Shown: piece after piece, positions 50,801 through 64,000 of the stretch | Numbering within the stretch: position 1 is the stretch's first letter | How the letters are laid out: each line of letters starts with the position of its first letter | Assembly: GCA_034687125.1 (NCBI GenBank) | Contig: JAQGBZ010000265.1 | Span: forward strand, 23,681-87,680 | DNA length: 64,000 bases | Source of the DNA: Neelides folsomi | Lineage: Eukaryota > Arthropoda > Collembola > Neelipleona > Neelidae | Reading direction: 5' to 3' | Position numbers and translations under genes: made by a program | Notes under the pieces: model-generated | Databases searched by the model: none | The model's input: only the letters and a program-made list of their open reading frames with translations | What the model was told of the DNA's origin: nothing

Positions 50801-53800
50801 AAATCCAAGGGATATTCCTCCCCTCCTCGCCATCGGAGATTCCCATTAAGAACTTTATTCCCCTACAAAACAAATCAGGTTTCTTTATTATTTTTTCTCA
50901 GGGAGAGACCTTTAGAGCCTGATTAGCTCATTTCATTTATTTTACAATCATCATTTTCTATTAAAGTTGGGGAATTAAATGACGTAAAAGGAAGGCGATT
51001 AAACCTCAATTTTTCCGCTATAACATTATAATTCCATTATAGCATAAATTAGTGGAGAGCAAATATGCTAAATGGTGGTAAACAATGGATGGTAGTAGCA
51101 TGTTTAAAAGAGCTCGTACAAGATCATCTGGAATCTGCTGAAGAAGTATAATGAAACTAACTAATTAAGAGTCTCAAAGGGTTCCCCTTCCCAAAGAATT
51201 GCCATACCCTACTTGGACTCCCCATGAAAGATAATAGGAATTAGTGGTGGAAACACCTAAAGTTTCTTTATCTTAATTGCAGTCACTCCCTGATAAATTC
51301 CCTCTGAGCCTCTATAACCTCTTCATTAAGTCGAGTAATATTGGAAACGAGCTTCGTAAGCCTTCACTTATAATTCAGCGGATATTCATGGCATGGCCCT
51401 CAATCACCCACACCCACATAACCACATTCTTTATTTACTTCAATTTGAATATTTGCATGCTTATTTCCATTTTTCCATGTCTCTATTGAATATGAGCTAC
51501 GTATGCACCTCAGCTGTAAGTCCGTACAAACAATAAAATAATGACAGTTCAGGAGAGTAGTAATAGATTTTTTAAATATTACTACCATATTTAAACTCGC
51601 TCTTGATGGGGTTCAAAAAAGCATTGGTAGAAAGAGAAAACTTTGTGGTGATCCAGAAACGAAAAAAATTTCCGCGGAAACGCAATTTTTCCCAGAATTT
51701 CTCTTTCCGCTAATTCCCGGTGAACCCCTATAGGTAAATTATTAATTTCCTATTAATCTTCTCCATAATCACCTCCATTTGCTGCGGGAGGATAAATTGA
51801 CACATATAAATGAGAGATTCTTAATCATACTTGTGAACAAGGCAGGGAGAATCCCTCTTGTACACACCATATGTAATGGACCTTGAAACCAAACGCTGTT
51901 CAATGTGGGATGGAGAGATAGAAAAGATATAAAAACGTTACTCGGGACATAATATTTATAAGAGTTTCTCCACTCTTATTAAGAGGGTCTTGGAAGGCAC
52001 GTAGGTAATGATAGGTATGTGGAGAGATGCAGGCACCTCCGTTCATCTCCACTCAAGAGATATTCATTCGGGTTCGAGGTGTGATATTCGACTGGTGGAG
52101 CAGTTCAAAATGCATCTTGCCTTGTCTGAAGCGGATTCCAGGTTGAATCTCGTAGTATCATATTTGGGCGTAATGACGGTTGAGGTGTAGCCAGGGGCCT
52201 TGAAAGGCCTTGGCGCTATTGTAATAATGTCCAGTTCATCTTTCGCGTTCCCTCGCTCCCTACTTCCACCTCGGACTTGTACCTCTTTTTTTTTCCTCTT
52301 TTCTTCTAATTGCAACTGACCACTTTAGAACTCCCGCTCCTACAAACCTCTATTCAATTCCATTCAACACTCCTATTGTCCGGCTCTTCCTCTCTTATCA
52401 ACCCATCTCTTAAGGGCCTCGATCTTTCCTCTAGCCTTTTACCCCTCGCCCCATCATTCCCTGGGCGAGTAGGCAATAAGATTAATACAATTGATCATCA
52501 ACATACTCTATTTATCTTAACTCTACAATTCGGGACTCGTTGGGCTTTGACTCCTCACGCATTTAAGCAGAGGTTCAAGTTGTCGATTCTCAATTACAAT
52601 TTTCCTTTCTCAATATCCTTCCCCGTTGGTTGATAGGAAGATAATGAGAAAGTAAGGCAATACATGGTGTAAATTGCAAGAGCCTTTGTTCTTTTACACC
52701 GTGGACTTCCTTTGTACAATTTCCCCATTAGAATTTTATAATAAAACGTAACTTTCTAATTCATGGTGTTCTCTCAATTATTCTCTCATCATCAACTCAT
52801 TATTCCACCTAAGTTATCATTAGCTCTATTCTTAGCCACCTCTTTTGTAGTGATTTTCGATACGAGCCCTATACATACACGCAGGGAGAGAAATGGAGTG
52901 ATGAAGACAACCGATGCAATGGATACGATCAATGGGAGGAATGAGAAATCCAGAAGGTATTGAGAGGATATGGTGGAAAAGAAAAGATGATGATGCAAGC
53001 GCCTCCTCAGAGTAATTAAAAAGAGATGTCAGAAGAAGGCATAGAAATGAAATGACACTTGTGTCGATGTTTCATAAAAGTCTTGATTCATTTGGTACCA
53101 ACACACGTCAACTCAAGACTTGGCAGAAGTGGAATAATGGAGACTTCAACCGGGATCCTCCTAATCATCCAATCATCAATCCAATTCAAATGAGAGGAAT
53201 TAAAAGTCATTTCAATTAAGTTCTTAATTTATGATATCACATCAAGTGGAAATTCACGTACAATAATCCAACGTCTCGTCACCTTCATCAATTCAAACTT
53301 CTACTCATTTGATCTCTAAACACTTCATCGTGAAGAGTTTAAAAATACAATAGTGCATAGTAATTTCAAATAGACATATAGTTAATGATGCTCAAGTATG
53401 CATTCTGATAATTTAATAATTTGGGATTAATTAAAACATGGTTCTTTTTATATTTCCCCAAATTAATGATTGAAATATGAGTTCACACTTTTCAGTTACT
53501 GTTAGTTCTGCCAATTCGCTGTTTCAATTATTCAAGTTCGTGATAATTGGATTGCAGGCTTTAATAATAAGGACAGCAAATTAATGCTTTCCTTTCTTCT
53601 CGTCCATTCCTCATTAAGATTGATCCTTAAAATTGGTTGATAATTATTAGCTTAATTATAATGGGCAAAAGTTGTTCTAGAAATTTGTGAAATGAGGAGG
53701 TAAAGAGCGAAGGAGAAATTACTCAATTCCTTATTGATGAATTTCCAACAATGAGGTGAGAACAATGGGTAAGCTCATATGTGGGAGAAGCGTGATGGAA

Positions 53801-56800
53801 TTATGATCGTGGAAGTTGGAAGCAGGAGGATAAGTAATTGATGCAGGATGGGAGATACGGGGCGCGATAGAAGCCTCATCCAAACTCCCGTCCACTCTCA
53901 TTTCCATTTGAACAGAGTCGAGCAGTGATCTGAGTGACTCCGTGCTCCCTGAATTCATCCCCTTCCAAAGAATTCCTCAAGGAGGAGTTGAGTGGCTCCA
54001 GTCGAAACTGCACCTTTTTCCATCTTCGTACAATCAGAGAATAGCCGGAGCTTAATTCTGAACGCGAATGTGTTCTGCCTGGAACTGTGAAGGGCTCTGT
54101 TGGGAGTATGCATAGTAGTGACTCCGTCATGGCCGTTGATGGGGAGGGCGGCCGTTTACTTCTCGCTGCGTTGGAGCAAAAAAGATTCCTTTATCTCCAC
54201 GTGGAAGATGAGCCTCGATTTGCATTTGTCGCAGGGAACTTGAGGAACCTAAGGGAGGCTGAAGGAGTTATCCTCCCTCTAATCGTCTTCTGCCCGAGCT
54301 GTTGAAGGTTCAAAGAGACAAGGATCTTACTATGAAGAAACAGCCTCGCCACTTACAGATTGCATTACAACTCGGCCTATTCCACTACGCTGCCCATCAT
54401 GAGGCCCGCAATTGCATCCAGAATTGTAATCTCAATTGAGGTGGAAATCCAGTCCAGGGCTCTTGAAGAGCATTTGAATGCAAATCCGGCCACCTCTACC
54501 TGTCCGTCAAGGCCCGGTCTTCGAGAGGGGAATGAAAAGGAAGGTATTGATTACACGCCCGCCCTCCCCATCAGAATCCCTCTTTAAATACTCTTTCATC
54601 TTTGACATCTCCTCCTTCCTCTTTCTTATCTCTCCATCGCCTCCAATGAAGGATTCAACTCCTTTTTGACAACCGAGTTGCCGCCGCGGCAAGCAAAGTG
54701 TTTTAAATGGAGATCAACCATCGGCCTCTTTTTAAAATGAAGAAACAGCCGTTCTGTGTCTTTTAAATTCAATGATCTCCCCCTCCTAACCTAACATATG
54801 TAAGGACATGTATAATTATGCTCGGAGAACTCACAGACTTTTCAATTTATTAATTTCCTATGTTTTTTAAGTGGCCACGTGGATCCCCCCGACCCGGGCA
54901 CACCCTGTTTCATAATAATTTAGCAAACATTTTCCTTAGTTTAAATTAGACAAATTGACAAATTGTTCCGTTAGCTGAAAATTAAGGAAGGATAACCAGT
55001 ATTGGGCAAAGATTAGCTACAACCTTGAGGAGGCTGGAGAATCATCCCTTGTCTCCGCATAAGTTTGTGCGAGAAAATGGTGAGTTACGATTTGCCGTCA
55101 TTACGCCTTGAACTCTATGCATTTAACGGGAATCAAGTGACTATAATGATTGAGCAGAGGAATAATAATGAAATAATGTGCCTCTAATTGTTAACTCGCG
55201 GAACACAAGTTCCAAAGTGAGGGAACGTGTACATTTTATGTTAGACAGTGACTGAATGAAGGGAGGTAGTGAGTGTGCAAATTCGAATCTTCGTATAATT
55301 TAAGGAATTATGACTAGCTAAATAGTAAACATTAACGCGAGGAAAGGCAGGTGGACCCAAGCACAATCTGAACGTATCCCTCATAAATATAAACAAAATG
55401 AGTTGAGGAAATAAATTTCCCCATTTCTTGACAAGGATTCCTCTGAGAGGGTTGAATTTGTCGTTTTATTTGATTTAATAAAGTCGTATACAGGTTGCCC
55501 CTCGATGGTTACTTGCACTTTTCTCCTTCAAATCTTGTCCTTTTGTCCCATCAATGGTCCTTAGCAGACGCCAATTTTTTTGTGTGGCGGGATGAAAAAA
55601 ATTCTGAACACCGGAGGAGACAGTGGGACACAACAGAGGGAAACCAGTCTGGACACTTTTGTTCTTGTATAATTTACTCATCTTACCCAATCTGTGAGTT
55701 AGTATTCCTCCAGTCCACCTTCCCTTTACACGTCTCATTGCAAAGGACAAATCCTGAAGCCGCTTAAAACTCAGATCGGTGGAGTTCTCGCTCTGACGAT
55801 TAGTTAAAAAATCACAATGGAATTTCCTGGACGTTTAGGTAATCCAGCTTATGTAATCAACGAGAGAAAATCGTTGTAAAAGATATGTAGCATATTACGA
55901 CAACCCGTACAAGACGAATTCTTGTCCGAGCAACTTGTGTAAAATGTTAATAAGGAATTTTTTTTAAATGTTTAGCATTTTACGAACAAAACTTTCAATT
56001 CCGGATGAACCCATTCATTTCCAGTTCAAATTCCCTCACCATTTGAGTAAAATGCAAATTCTCCATTCCCGAGATTTACTGTTTTATCCTAAACTTCTGG
56101 TTACATTCTAAATGTCCGTGTTCTTTCACATTCTTTGGACTTCCTCCTTTTTAAGGAACTTTTTCAATCGGACAAAAAAGAGGAGGAAAATATAAAGTAC
56201 ACATAAAATGCAACAGATAAATGTCGCATCCTTACATCCTTGGATTGAGCTACATAATAAAAATGTTTAGGACCACTCTGAAGTACAAAGAAGGGGAAGA
56301 TTTGGGTTTTAAGCCAACTCGTTGACCCCCTTGAGCTGTGAAGAAGGGATGAATGTTCGAAGCGACAGCTCCATCCCCTCACATCACACGTCTCCATAAA
56401 ATCTTGCTAAATACAGCTTTCCAGAGAAGGCATGAATATAACGAGTTGAAATAGACGGGACCACCATTATTTTGAACCACATTTTTTAAACTCACTCTCC
56501 TCTCCAGTTATGGCAAAAGACTCAAAGCCGAATTTCTTCTCTGCACAACGGGTTGATGACTTGGGCACGTATGCTTTTCCCTGCACATGTGTCTTCTATT
56601 GCAATTTATATCAAAGTTTATGGAGAATCAAACTCGTCCCTCGACGTTCCCAATGTCCTGTACCGTATTAACTTACAAATTATAGGGGCATCTCTCAACC
56701 GCCCTCGTACATTCTTTTCCGCCAAATTCCCATCTTCGAAGATAACTACACTGATTTTATGATTTTTTAAAGATACATTCTCATTTATGATTCGCCATTT

Positions 56801-59800
56801 TATATCTTTCCTAAGTTCCATTCTCTAACCATAATTGAACGTCAATTTAGACAATTATTATAATACTTTTTCTGGGAAAAGGGAAAGCTTTTTATAATCC
56901 TATTAACTCTTTTATGCATTTTAAATAGGTAGGACTAAAATGGGCTGGTTTACGCTAATTCTTTACTTCAAACTTGCTTGCTTGATTGAATTTATAAAAA
57001 AATGAACACGAAGAGGAGCAAAGATGTTATTACTGGGCTGATACATTCGTTTGGACAAATCTCTAAATCGACACTCTTGCTAATGAATCCTTCGAGGCGC
57101 CGTCCCAAATTTAGTATCAAAAATGAATCATACCTAAAATACCTGTAATGAAAGATATAAAAAATGTTATAAGAGTTTCATAATGAGTTCGACACATATG
57201 CAGCTCTAATGATAAAATATAATCCGGTTTAGAGTGGGTTGGAAGTGAAAAAAACGGGAGATTTCCTCGTGCACACACACTACCTTCAACCTACGTTTCT
57301 CCATTTACCCGTTCCAGTCGCTGATCATCGATTGCACATCCATAAATGTGTGTATAAGAGAGGCCCTTGAATGATAAGGGTGAAGGCCTCAATTGGAGAA
57401 TGAATACCAGTTCCCGTAATAACACGTTGTTCGTCGACTTGATAGTAATTCAGGTGAACGTCACTAAACAGCTTTTCTCCACACTTCTTGCATATAAAAT
57501 ATGGGCCGGAGTATTAATATACTCGTACTTACATTGAAGAAGCCTACGAGCAGAATAAATATATGCACAACAGCGGATTGAGAAAACCTACAAGATGAGT
57601 GAGGAAGAGTCCGCAAGAATGATTTATTTCCCCCTCCTCGGGATCACAGGCAGAAATTATAATAGAGTGATGGAGAGGAGATAGCTTGGCCATCCTCGTG
57701 GAAATTCTCTCTCTTCCCGACCGTATATTCTCTGGCAATGAAGAATCTTCAAATTCTCACTATTACTAATACTACGTATGTATAACTACCTCGTTGTAAT
57801 TTGGAGAGTGAGCCTCTCCATTTACATTATTTGTTCCAATGAGAGTGGGAAGGACGAGCTTGTTAATCAGAGTGAAGCCACAAGTTCAAGAGCAAACAAT
57901 GTTTCAAAAAATTAAACTTCACTCTTATAATCTCCTTTATAATGGGTTTTGGGCCGATCGAAGAGATGGAATGATTTTTCCTTTAATCCCGGCTCATCCA
58001 ACTGTTTATCGGCTCGCATTATTAATAATACAGGTTGTTCCTCTTGAGCATTCATCTTCACAGATTTTTAAAAATACAAATACCTTTCGGCACGCAAAGA
58101 CAAAGCGGGATAACAAATGCCCTTCTTTATGAAAACATGCGAAGGCGAATGGAGAAGAATAAAATGAGGCCTAATTATATTTCTCTTCCATCCACTTGTT
58201 ACATCTTGCTCCTTCATACTTATAAGGGCAGAGACTGCGGTGGGAGAAAATGTGTCAAGCTCAAAGCCGTCAAACAGTGAGAGAAAATAAAGCAAGAATA
58301 GCCGATCGTCTCCCATTTGAAACCGAATCGAATTCCAATGTAATTTTCGCACTGAGCTTTAATTTCTCTTTCCATTTCGTATCGAGTCAAATGACCACAA
58401 TTCATTCTTCTCGAGACGAGAAACTACTTGAGATAAAAGATGAAAGGAAGAGGGACAAAATAACAACTCAATCAAACTCTCCTCTCAGCTACTCAGCCTC
58501 TCAATGATACAATAAATGCGTTTTCTAAAATATTTTTAATTCAGGGTGAAACTTGGGACTTGAGCTCTTAGAAGTCAATTCAAAATTTTGAATTGGTCGT
58601 ATAAGACATAAGTTGAAAGGGAAAAGAGGAGATTCCTTAATAACACAAGAGCTTATAACTGACAAGGACCATAAATTTAATTTAACGGAAACGACGTTTT
58701 CTTAAGAACACTTTGATCTGCTCCGTGAATAAAATAGTTTTTAATGGGCATTTAGGATACTTGGAACTTCTCATTTGAACTTATTTGATGGGTTTAAGTG
58801 TGAGAAGAAAGAGATAGTTTGAGATAGGCCAACGTGGGTTGTAGAGAGTGGGTGCCTCAGGATGGTTTTGAAGGTGACTGGTCGAGGAGCAGCTCCTTGA
58901 TCAATTGCATCTCAGAATGACACTCGAAATTTATTGCCCGTACAGAGTTAAACATCTCGATCTGGTTAGTGAGGTTAGGATCACATATGTTCCTTTTTAT
59001 GGTGAGCTATGCAAATATTTAGGGCTTGAATCACTGGATGGCCCTCGGAAAACAAAGGGCAAAAGGGCGGTCAGTAATAGGTCTCCAATGTAAATCCGAC
59101 TACTTGCCCTGGAGATGCTGGGGAGGATAAAGCGATGGTCACACGAAAACCCCTGGTTTTATATCCTATAATTTTCCAACCATAAACTCTGATCAGGCTA
59201 ATTGGCAGGTTCTCGTGGCTATTCCTGTTTCAACTGTATCCACACACCTTTCCTCTTTAGGGCCCACCAGAAGAGAAGCCCAGACTCAACTCCTTGAATG
59301 TAATTAAAGAAGGCACTTGTTCCTTAAATTATACCGGCCCTGATACCAATACTTCATTTCCTCCTCCTGTCCCATACATCATAAACATAGGGCCAAAAAC
59401 TCTCCATTTCCATTATCTCAAAATACTCCTCCTTTTCCCATCTAATGAATTTATGACGCATCACGATTAATTGGCCATGCAATCAACCTCGGGATATATA
59501 ACAATTCACGTTATCATTTCACAGACAGATGTACTTAACTTTTTTACCACTTAAACGTAAAACTACTAAATACCTCAATTAAAAGGCATAGTTATAAATT
59601 CCCCATTGACTCTTCCTATTAACTGATTTCAAATTAGCCAATTTGATTAGAAAGTGATACTTATTTAGGGTAAATGAGAAATTCCTCAAAATGGAAATTA
59701 AGATAATTAACAATTTGCTTTCATGAAATTAGCATTCTATATAAAAGGAAGTTCTATTTAGTCGGTCGGCTTTATTTACAATCCACCGGTCTTTGAAAAC

Positions 59801-62800
59801 GAGGAAACTTTGGTTATGAATTACACTAACTGTTCGAACATTGTACGCGTGTGCCTGAAGCATCATTATGGCTGTTCATAAATAAGCTTTAATACGTTTA
59901 ACTACTTATTATGATGAATTGCAGTAAATGGGACAAAGGAAGAGAATGGTGAGAACGGGAGCTTGAAAAAGGAAAAAATTAAATGATAAAATAATAAATA
60001 TAATGGAAAGGTAAGTATGCCTGCCGGGCCTTGCATCCCATCTCACATGGACCAGCGACAGAGAGAAATTTCATCAGAAAAGAGGGGTAAAAGAAGGAAA
60101 CGGAGAAGCAGAGGGGGAGGACGAGTTCGTCGCCTGACGAATGGATCATCCGGGCTCTTAGACTCACATTACATAAATTACTGAAGAGCCCATGCTGAGA
60201 AGAGAACATGATCCAAATCTAAATCACCGGCCTTGCTTCTTCTTTACTCATTAGGAGCTCATCAGTGGCCGGGATGGAGGATGCCACTCGCCATTTATTC
60301 GCTCAAATTTCTAATTAATTGCATTCGCAATTACACCTACATTCTCTTCTTTTTCCCAAGCCACAACCATTAATTCTTCACCGCGGACTCATTCCATAAG
60401 ACCCTCATTCCGATGCAAAGTGATTGAACCATGTTTAGTCCACAAGTACAATGATTAAACCGAGAAGGAAAACTTGAATAAATCGAACAGATAAGGAGAT
60501 GGGGCTCAAGAATCGTCCATCATCACACAGATGTTGGTTGTTTGTAGAGATCTCTCTGGCATTTGGCCATTCCACTCGAGAGAACTTGGGACGGAAATCG
60601 GGGAGGAAAATGGTAAATTTGCATAAAATTAAAAGAGATCGTCTTGTGAGTGGGAGTAATCCAGCAATCTTTATGGACAATTCGCGAGGCTCGTGAAGTG
60701 AGTTCTCTTGTTTGGGTGGAAATCGTGGAGGTTCCGTTCCTCTCGAAGGAGTTAAGAATCTAATAGATCATTATTAAAGTGGACATCCATTAGGAGATCC
60801 CATCTTGACTTACCCCTAAATACTCAGAAGGAAGACATTCCCTCACCGGACATTGGCTTTTCCCAAATCTCCTCACTCTCAACGCGAAAAGAAAAGAGCT
60901 CATCTTCCTCACGCAACATGGGCTGAACTCGAGAGCCGCCGCCGCCTCACATTTGTAAGTGGCATTGCAAGGCCCTTCGTGAATTAACCATCTAATGACC
61001 CACACCATCCGGAATTATACGGAGAGGATGAGGAAAGACTAGGTATTAGGACTTTATATCCTTCGGGCGTGCGGATGGCGGAACTGGGGCTCCACAAAAA
61101 ACGAGAGAACCTTGTGAAGGTAAAATTCAAGTCAATAGCACTCACATCCAGGCACAACCACCACCACTACTCACTAAACATTCTCCAAATGAGTGTGGAG
61201 GGAGAGAGAGAAAATGCATTGGGCCCAAGGCATTCCTACGGCTCCTACCTATGCTCTTAAGATGTGGCTGGAAGAGAAAAAACTGCACGAAATTGCCAAA
61301 TTGCCTTAGCGGATCATTTTGAGAGCCCATGTGCTGGAAGCAGAGTAATAACACTGTGAAATCAAATACAAATTACCCTACAGAGAATGTATGGTTCCTT
61401 TTCACAGATAAAAATATCAATTCAAAAAGAGACGGCAAAGTGGCTCTTATTGGGAACAGAGGAGAGAACCGCTTTTAAATATTTCCTAGGAAAGATTCAA
61501 ATACGGTCATGACAGTTTAATAGTTCCCTTTTAAATTAAAATTACTTGCTCATTTTTGGGAGACTCAGTGGTTAATTCCGAACTTTTAAGAAAAGGCTTT
61601 GGCGGTGAATGCGGAATAAACATCTCGTGAAAATTTCCCCTTTTGTCTGAAGGTGGGGATAAATATGTGCCATTAACGATTGACGATTGTGAAGGAATGA
61701 AATTACCCAGCAGGGAAATTATTTGTTTGTTCTTTATACTTTCTTTTCATATAAGAATTATGTTTTTCATGAAGGGAGTCGTTGGAGATCTCGTCGGTTT
61801 CCCTCTCGGAGATCGTAAAATTTAAGATTCTCGACGTGTTATTGTCATTATTGGTTATGGGTGGGAGGAAGGAAGTTGAGAAACATGAATGTGAACATGG
61901 TTCTATTTGAAATATTAGCCACCGTGAGAAACCTCATCAGCTCTCATCAATCATTTTAACCCATCATGGCATATTTCATTTGATTTTATGGATTTTATAT
62001 TTGTATGGATGTATGGATTGCAAACTTGGAAAAAATTATCGGTTTACTTTGTAATTTGAGGAAGGAGGAAAAATCCAGACGCGTCAAAAGATCCTCGAAA
62101 CGTGTGAAAATGTGGGATTATCTTTTGTTTGTTTTACGACCCAAGCTACATTATTTTGATTGTGGGAACATTTGTTTTGCACTGTCTGAGAATTATTTAC
62201 ATTGAACCAAGCATTGAACGAGAAAGTCAATTCTCATTTAATTCGTCTTAAAATGAGGAATTGGATTTTGTAATACATTGCTATTGGCCTTCGCTTTTGT
62301 CATAAGTCGGAAGGAATTCAAAAACATGAGATTAATGGCAGATGGCACAGAGGAATTCATCCTTTCAAACCATATGATGTAAAGATGGTGAGGACGAGGC
62401 CGATAATCCGCATTATAATAATAAAAAAGAGAAGTAAAATTAAAGATGATGATGCAATTTGGCAAATTCATCATTCTTCCCTTTTTGCATGATTTTTAAA
62501 AGTTGCATCTTGGGGATTTGATGCCATTTTAATATAATCTTCAATATAAACTTTGTGAGTGCCAAGTTGAGGGTTTTCCACTGCACGAAGGACCATTTTT
62601 GATTCCAACCCAACAACCGTGTTGTAATCAAGGAAATTCAAAATACATAATTAATCACAAAGAGACCTCAGACCTTTGAGGTGTTCTCTCAATTCATTCC
62701 CAAAGAATGAAAAAAACAAGACTCTCAGACTCATAATTCAACTTTGAAAAGAACTTAATTAAGGCGTACTTCTCCACACAAACAATATTTACGATGCGTG

Positions 62801-63724
62801 TGTTCAGCGTGTTCATTTAAAAATAAACAGATTGCAAGCACAATGTTTTCAAGTCCAATAAATTCAATGTAAATGTGTGCTGAAAGGTTCCCGAGCTGTG
62901 CCATTAATTTTTTTCCATTTATTACATATTATGAATGAGTGAATAATTTAGGATTGTAAGGAGGCTGGGAATCGAAGGGGCGTGGAATGTCCTCAAGTGG
63001 AAACTTCTATTCCGGGCTCCTCATTCACTCTCAATTCATGGTTAGGGTTTTATCAGGCGATCTGACGTTTCTCTTTGAGACTGCCGGAACTGCGAAACAA
63101 GGCTCGTGGAGGTTTCAATGTGGTGTGCTACACTGTTACTTCTACCTCGACCTCATCAGGACTGCATGGAGAAATGCATTTGAGCTACTCCTTATTCACT
63201 TCAACCTCCATCTTAAACTTAGCATAAAATAAGCAATGTGAGTAAAGGCGTGTAGGTAAATGCAAAAAAAATGAGTAATTTCCACTAAAATTGACTATTT
63301 AAAATTTAAACTTGAAAGGGTTAGAGAGCAATATGGAAATGGTGCTTATTATTGCAGACCCATGCAAAAGAATGGAATTTCAATGTCTTCATTTCTGCAA
63401 CAATTCATTCCTTTCCCAAGTGGTGCCAGGATGAACGAGCTGGTTGACTAACAATAACTCACTATGCAAATGATATATCATTCTTCTGTATTTCCATCTC
63501 CATCATGCGGTTCGCTCTTCTCCACATGGTTAAATTAGGCTAAGGGTTAGAGAGACTCAAGTCAACTTTGTATTTTCCTTTCTTTGAGAGTTAACTCTTG
63601 TCGAGATTAATCAGGGACGAGACGGAGAAACACGTCGGCAAAAATGTTTGGAATGAAATGTGAAGTTATTTATGTGATTCTCCACCATGGATTGCATCCT
63701 ATATACGAATTTGATACAGAAATA

Positions 63725-64000
63725 CAAGGTGGCCCAGCGTTAACTGAGTATTTTTGATCATCCCTAACTTTTTATATTTTTTAACACAAATTTCTCATAG
63801 ATTATCATTATTTGCTCAATGCATCAAACAACTAAAATAATAATCTCAATATGTGATTGCAGCCCCATTTACTTCAATACAGCGTTTCAAACAATCTTTG
63901 GAAGCTTCTCAAACTATTTTACTTAAAGCATAAAGAAGCGGACATTTCACTGAACGCTTGGACAATTCCAACTATGAGCTCCACAAGGGTTAATGGAATT
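63725..64000 (-). mobile_element. Degenerate 3' end of a mariner-like transposon, cut by the window
   Basis: A terminal-repeat-like sequence CAAGGTGGCCCAGCGTTAAC begins at 63725 directly after a TA dinucleotide, the usual Tc1/mariner target. Reading the minus strand towards it, a frame at 63908-63846 gives EASKDCLKRCIEVNGAAITY and a stop, resembling the C-terminus of mariner-type transposases. The frame further in is broken by stops, so the copy is inactive. The rest lies beyond 64000, so the opposite terminus cannot be checked. Confidence 0.5.

Larger units (their letters stand above)
47281..63722. other. Unassigned sequence
   Basis: About 16 kb of mostly AT-rich DNA. It includes a CA microsatellite at 47686-47698, a possible phase-1 first exon at 47703-47802, and a GC-richer patch at about 53.8-54.6 kb with open frames on both strands. 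The frames are 60-107 codons and none could be assigned. No RNA gene was recognised. Confidence 0.5.

Noticed and set aside
52064-52315. Minus-strand frame containing APRPFKAPGYTSTVI
   Set aside because: Composition is coding-like, but no acceptor or donor supports it and the opposite strand is also open.
55475-55750. Minus-strand 91-codon frame with a GTAAGA donor-like site
   Set aside because: No homology recognised. The phase-1 fit to the PDZ gene is a one-in-three event and the start context is unremarkable.
1-64000. tRNA, rRNA, snRNA, CRISPR, operon or phage-like structures
   Set aside because: No T-loop or cloverleaf, no repeat-spacer array and no tightly packed genes were seen on either strand.

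Overview
The window looks like arthropod nuclear DNA, possibly from a crustacean such as a copepod; the group is inferred from intron-rich, AT-rich architecture and from the protein family and is not proven. There is no bacterial or phage-like gene organisation. Only a few percent is convincingly coding. The rest is AT-rich intronic or intergenic sequence with short palindromes and scattered repeat or transposon debris.

One gene dominates, on the minus strand. Its coding sequence can be assembled from eight exons between about 35.5 kb (start) and 2.08 kb (stop), giving 1581 residues if all are joined. The 3' half is secure: a 3.5-kb intronless exon (6069-9574) encoding a long Ser/Pro/Asn-rich, probably disordered region, followed by four short exons encoding two C-terminal PDZ domains. 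The pair resembles the C-terminal PDZ domains of pro-interleukin-16/PDZD2. The second keeps the IL-16-type GLGF loop and a Trp in helix B, and the protein ends directly after it. The 5' half (exons at 14.3, 34.0-34.2 and 35.4-35.5 kb) is inferred from open frames, splice signals and phase: every junction is phase 1, so the 85- and 43-codon internal exons are in-frame cassettes that could be skipped.

Layout: 1-2075, 3' UTR and AT-rich flank; 2076-9574, secure exons 8 to 4; 9575-35426, very large introns (4.7 and 19.6 kb, plus 1.2 kb) around two probable cassette exons, with an inverted-repeat (foldback) element at 31.05-31.52 kb; 35427-36820, probable first coding exon and a possible TATA promoter; 36.8-63.7 kb, mostly unassigned, with a phase-compatible cluster of three candidate minus-strand exons at 46.67-47.28 kb; 63725-64000, the degenerate 3' end of a mariner-like transposon running off the window. 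No rRNA, tRNA or CRISPR was found. I saw no clear new biological system. The most useful leads are the PDZ gene's modular N-terminus, the groove-blocking Trp in PDZ2, the foldback element and the unassigned exon cluster.
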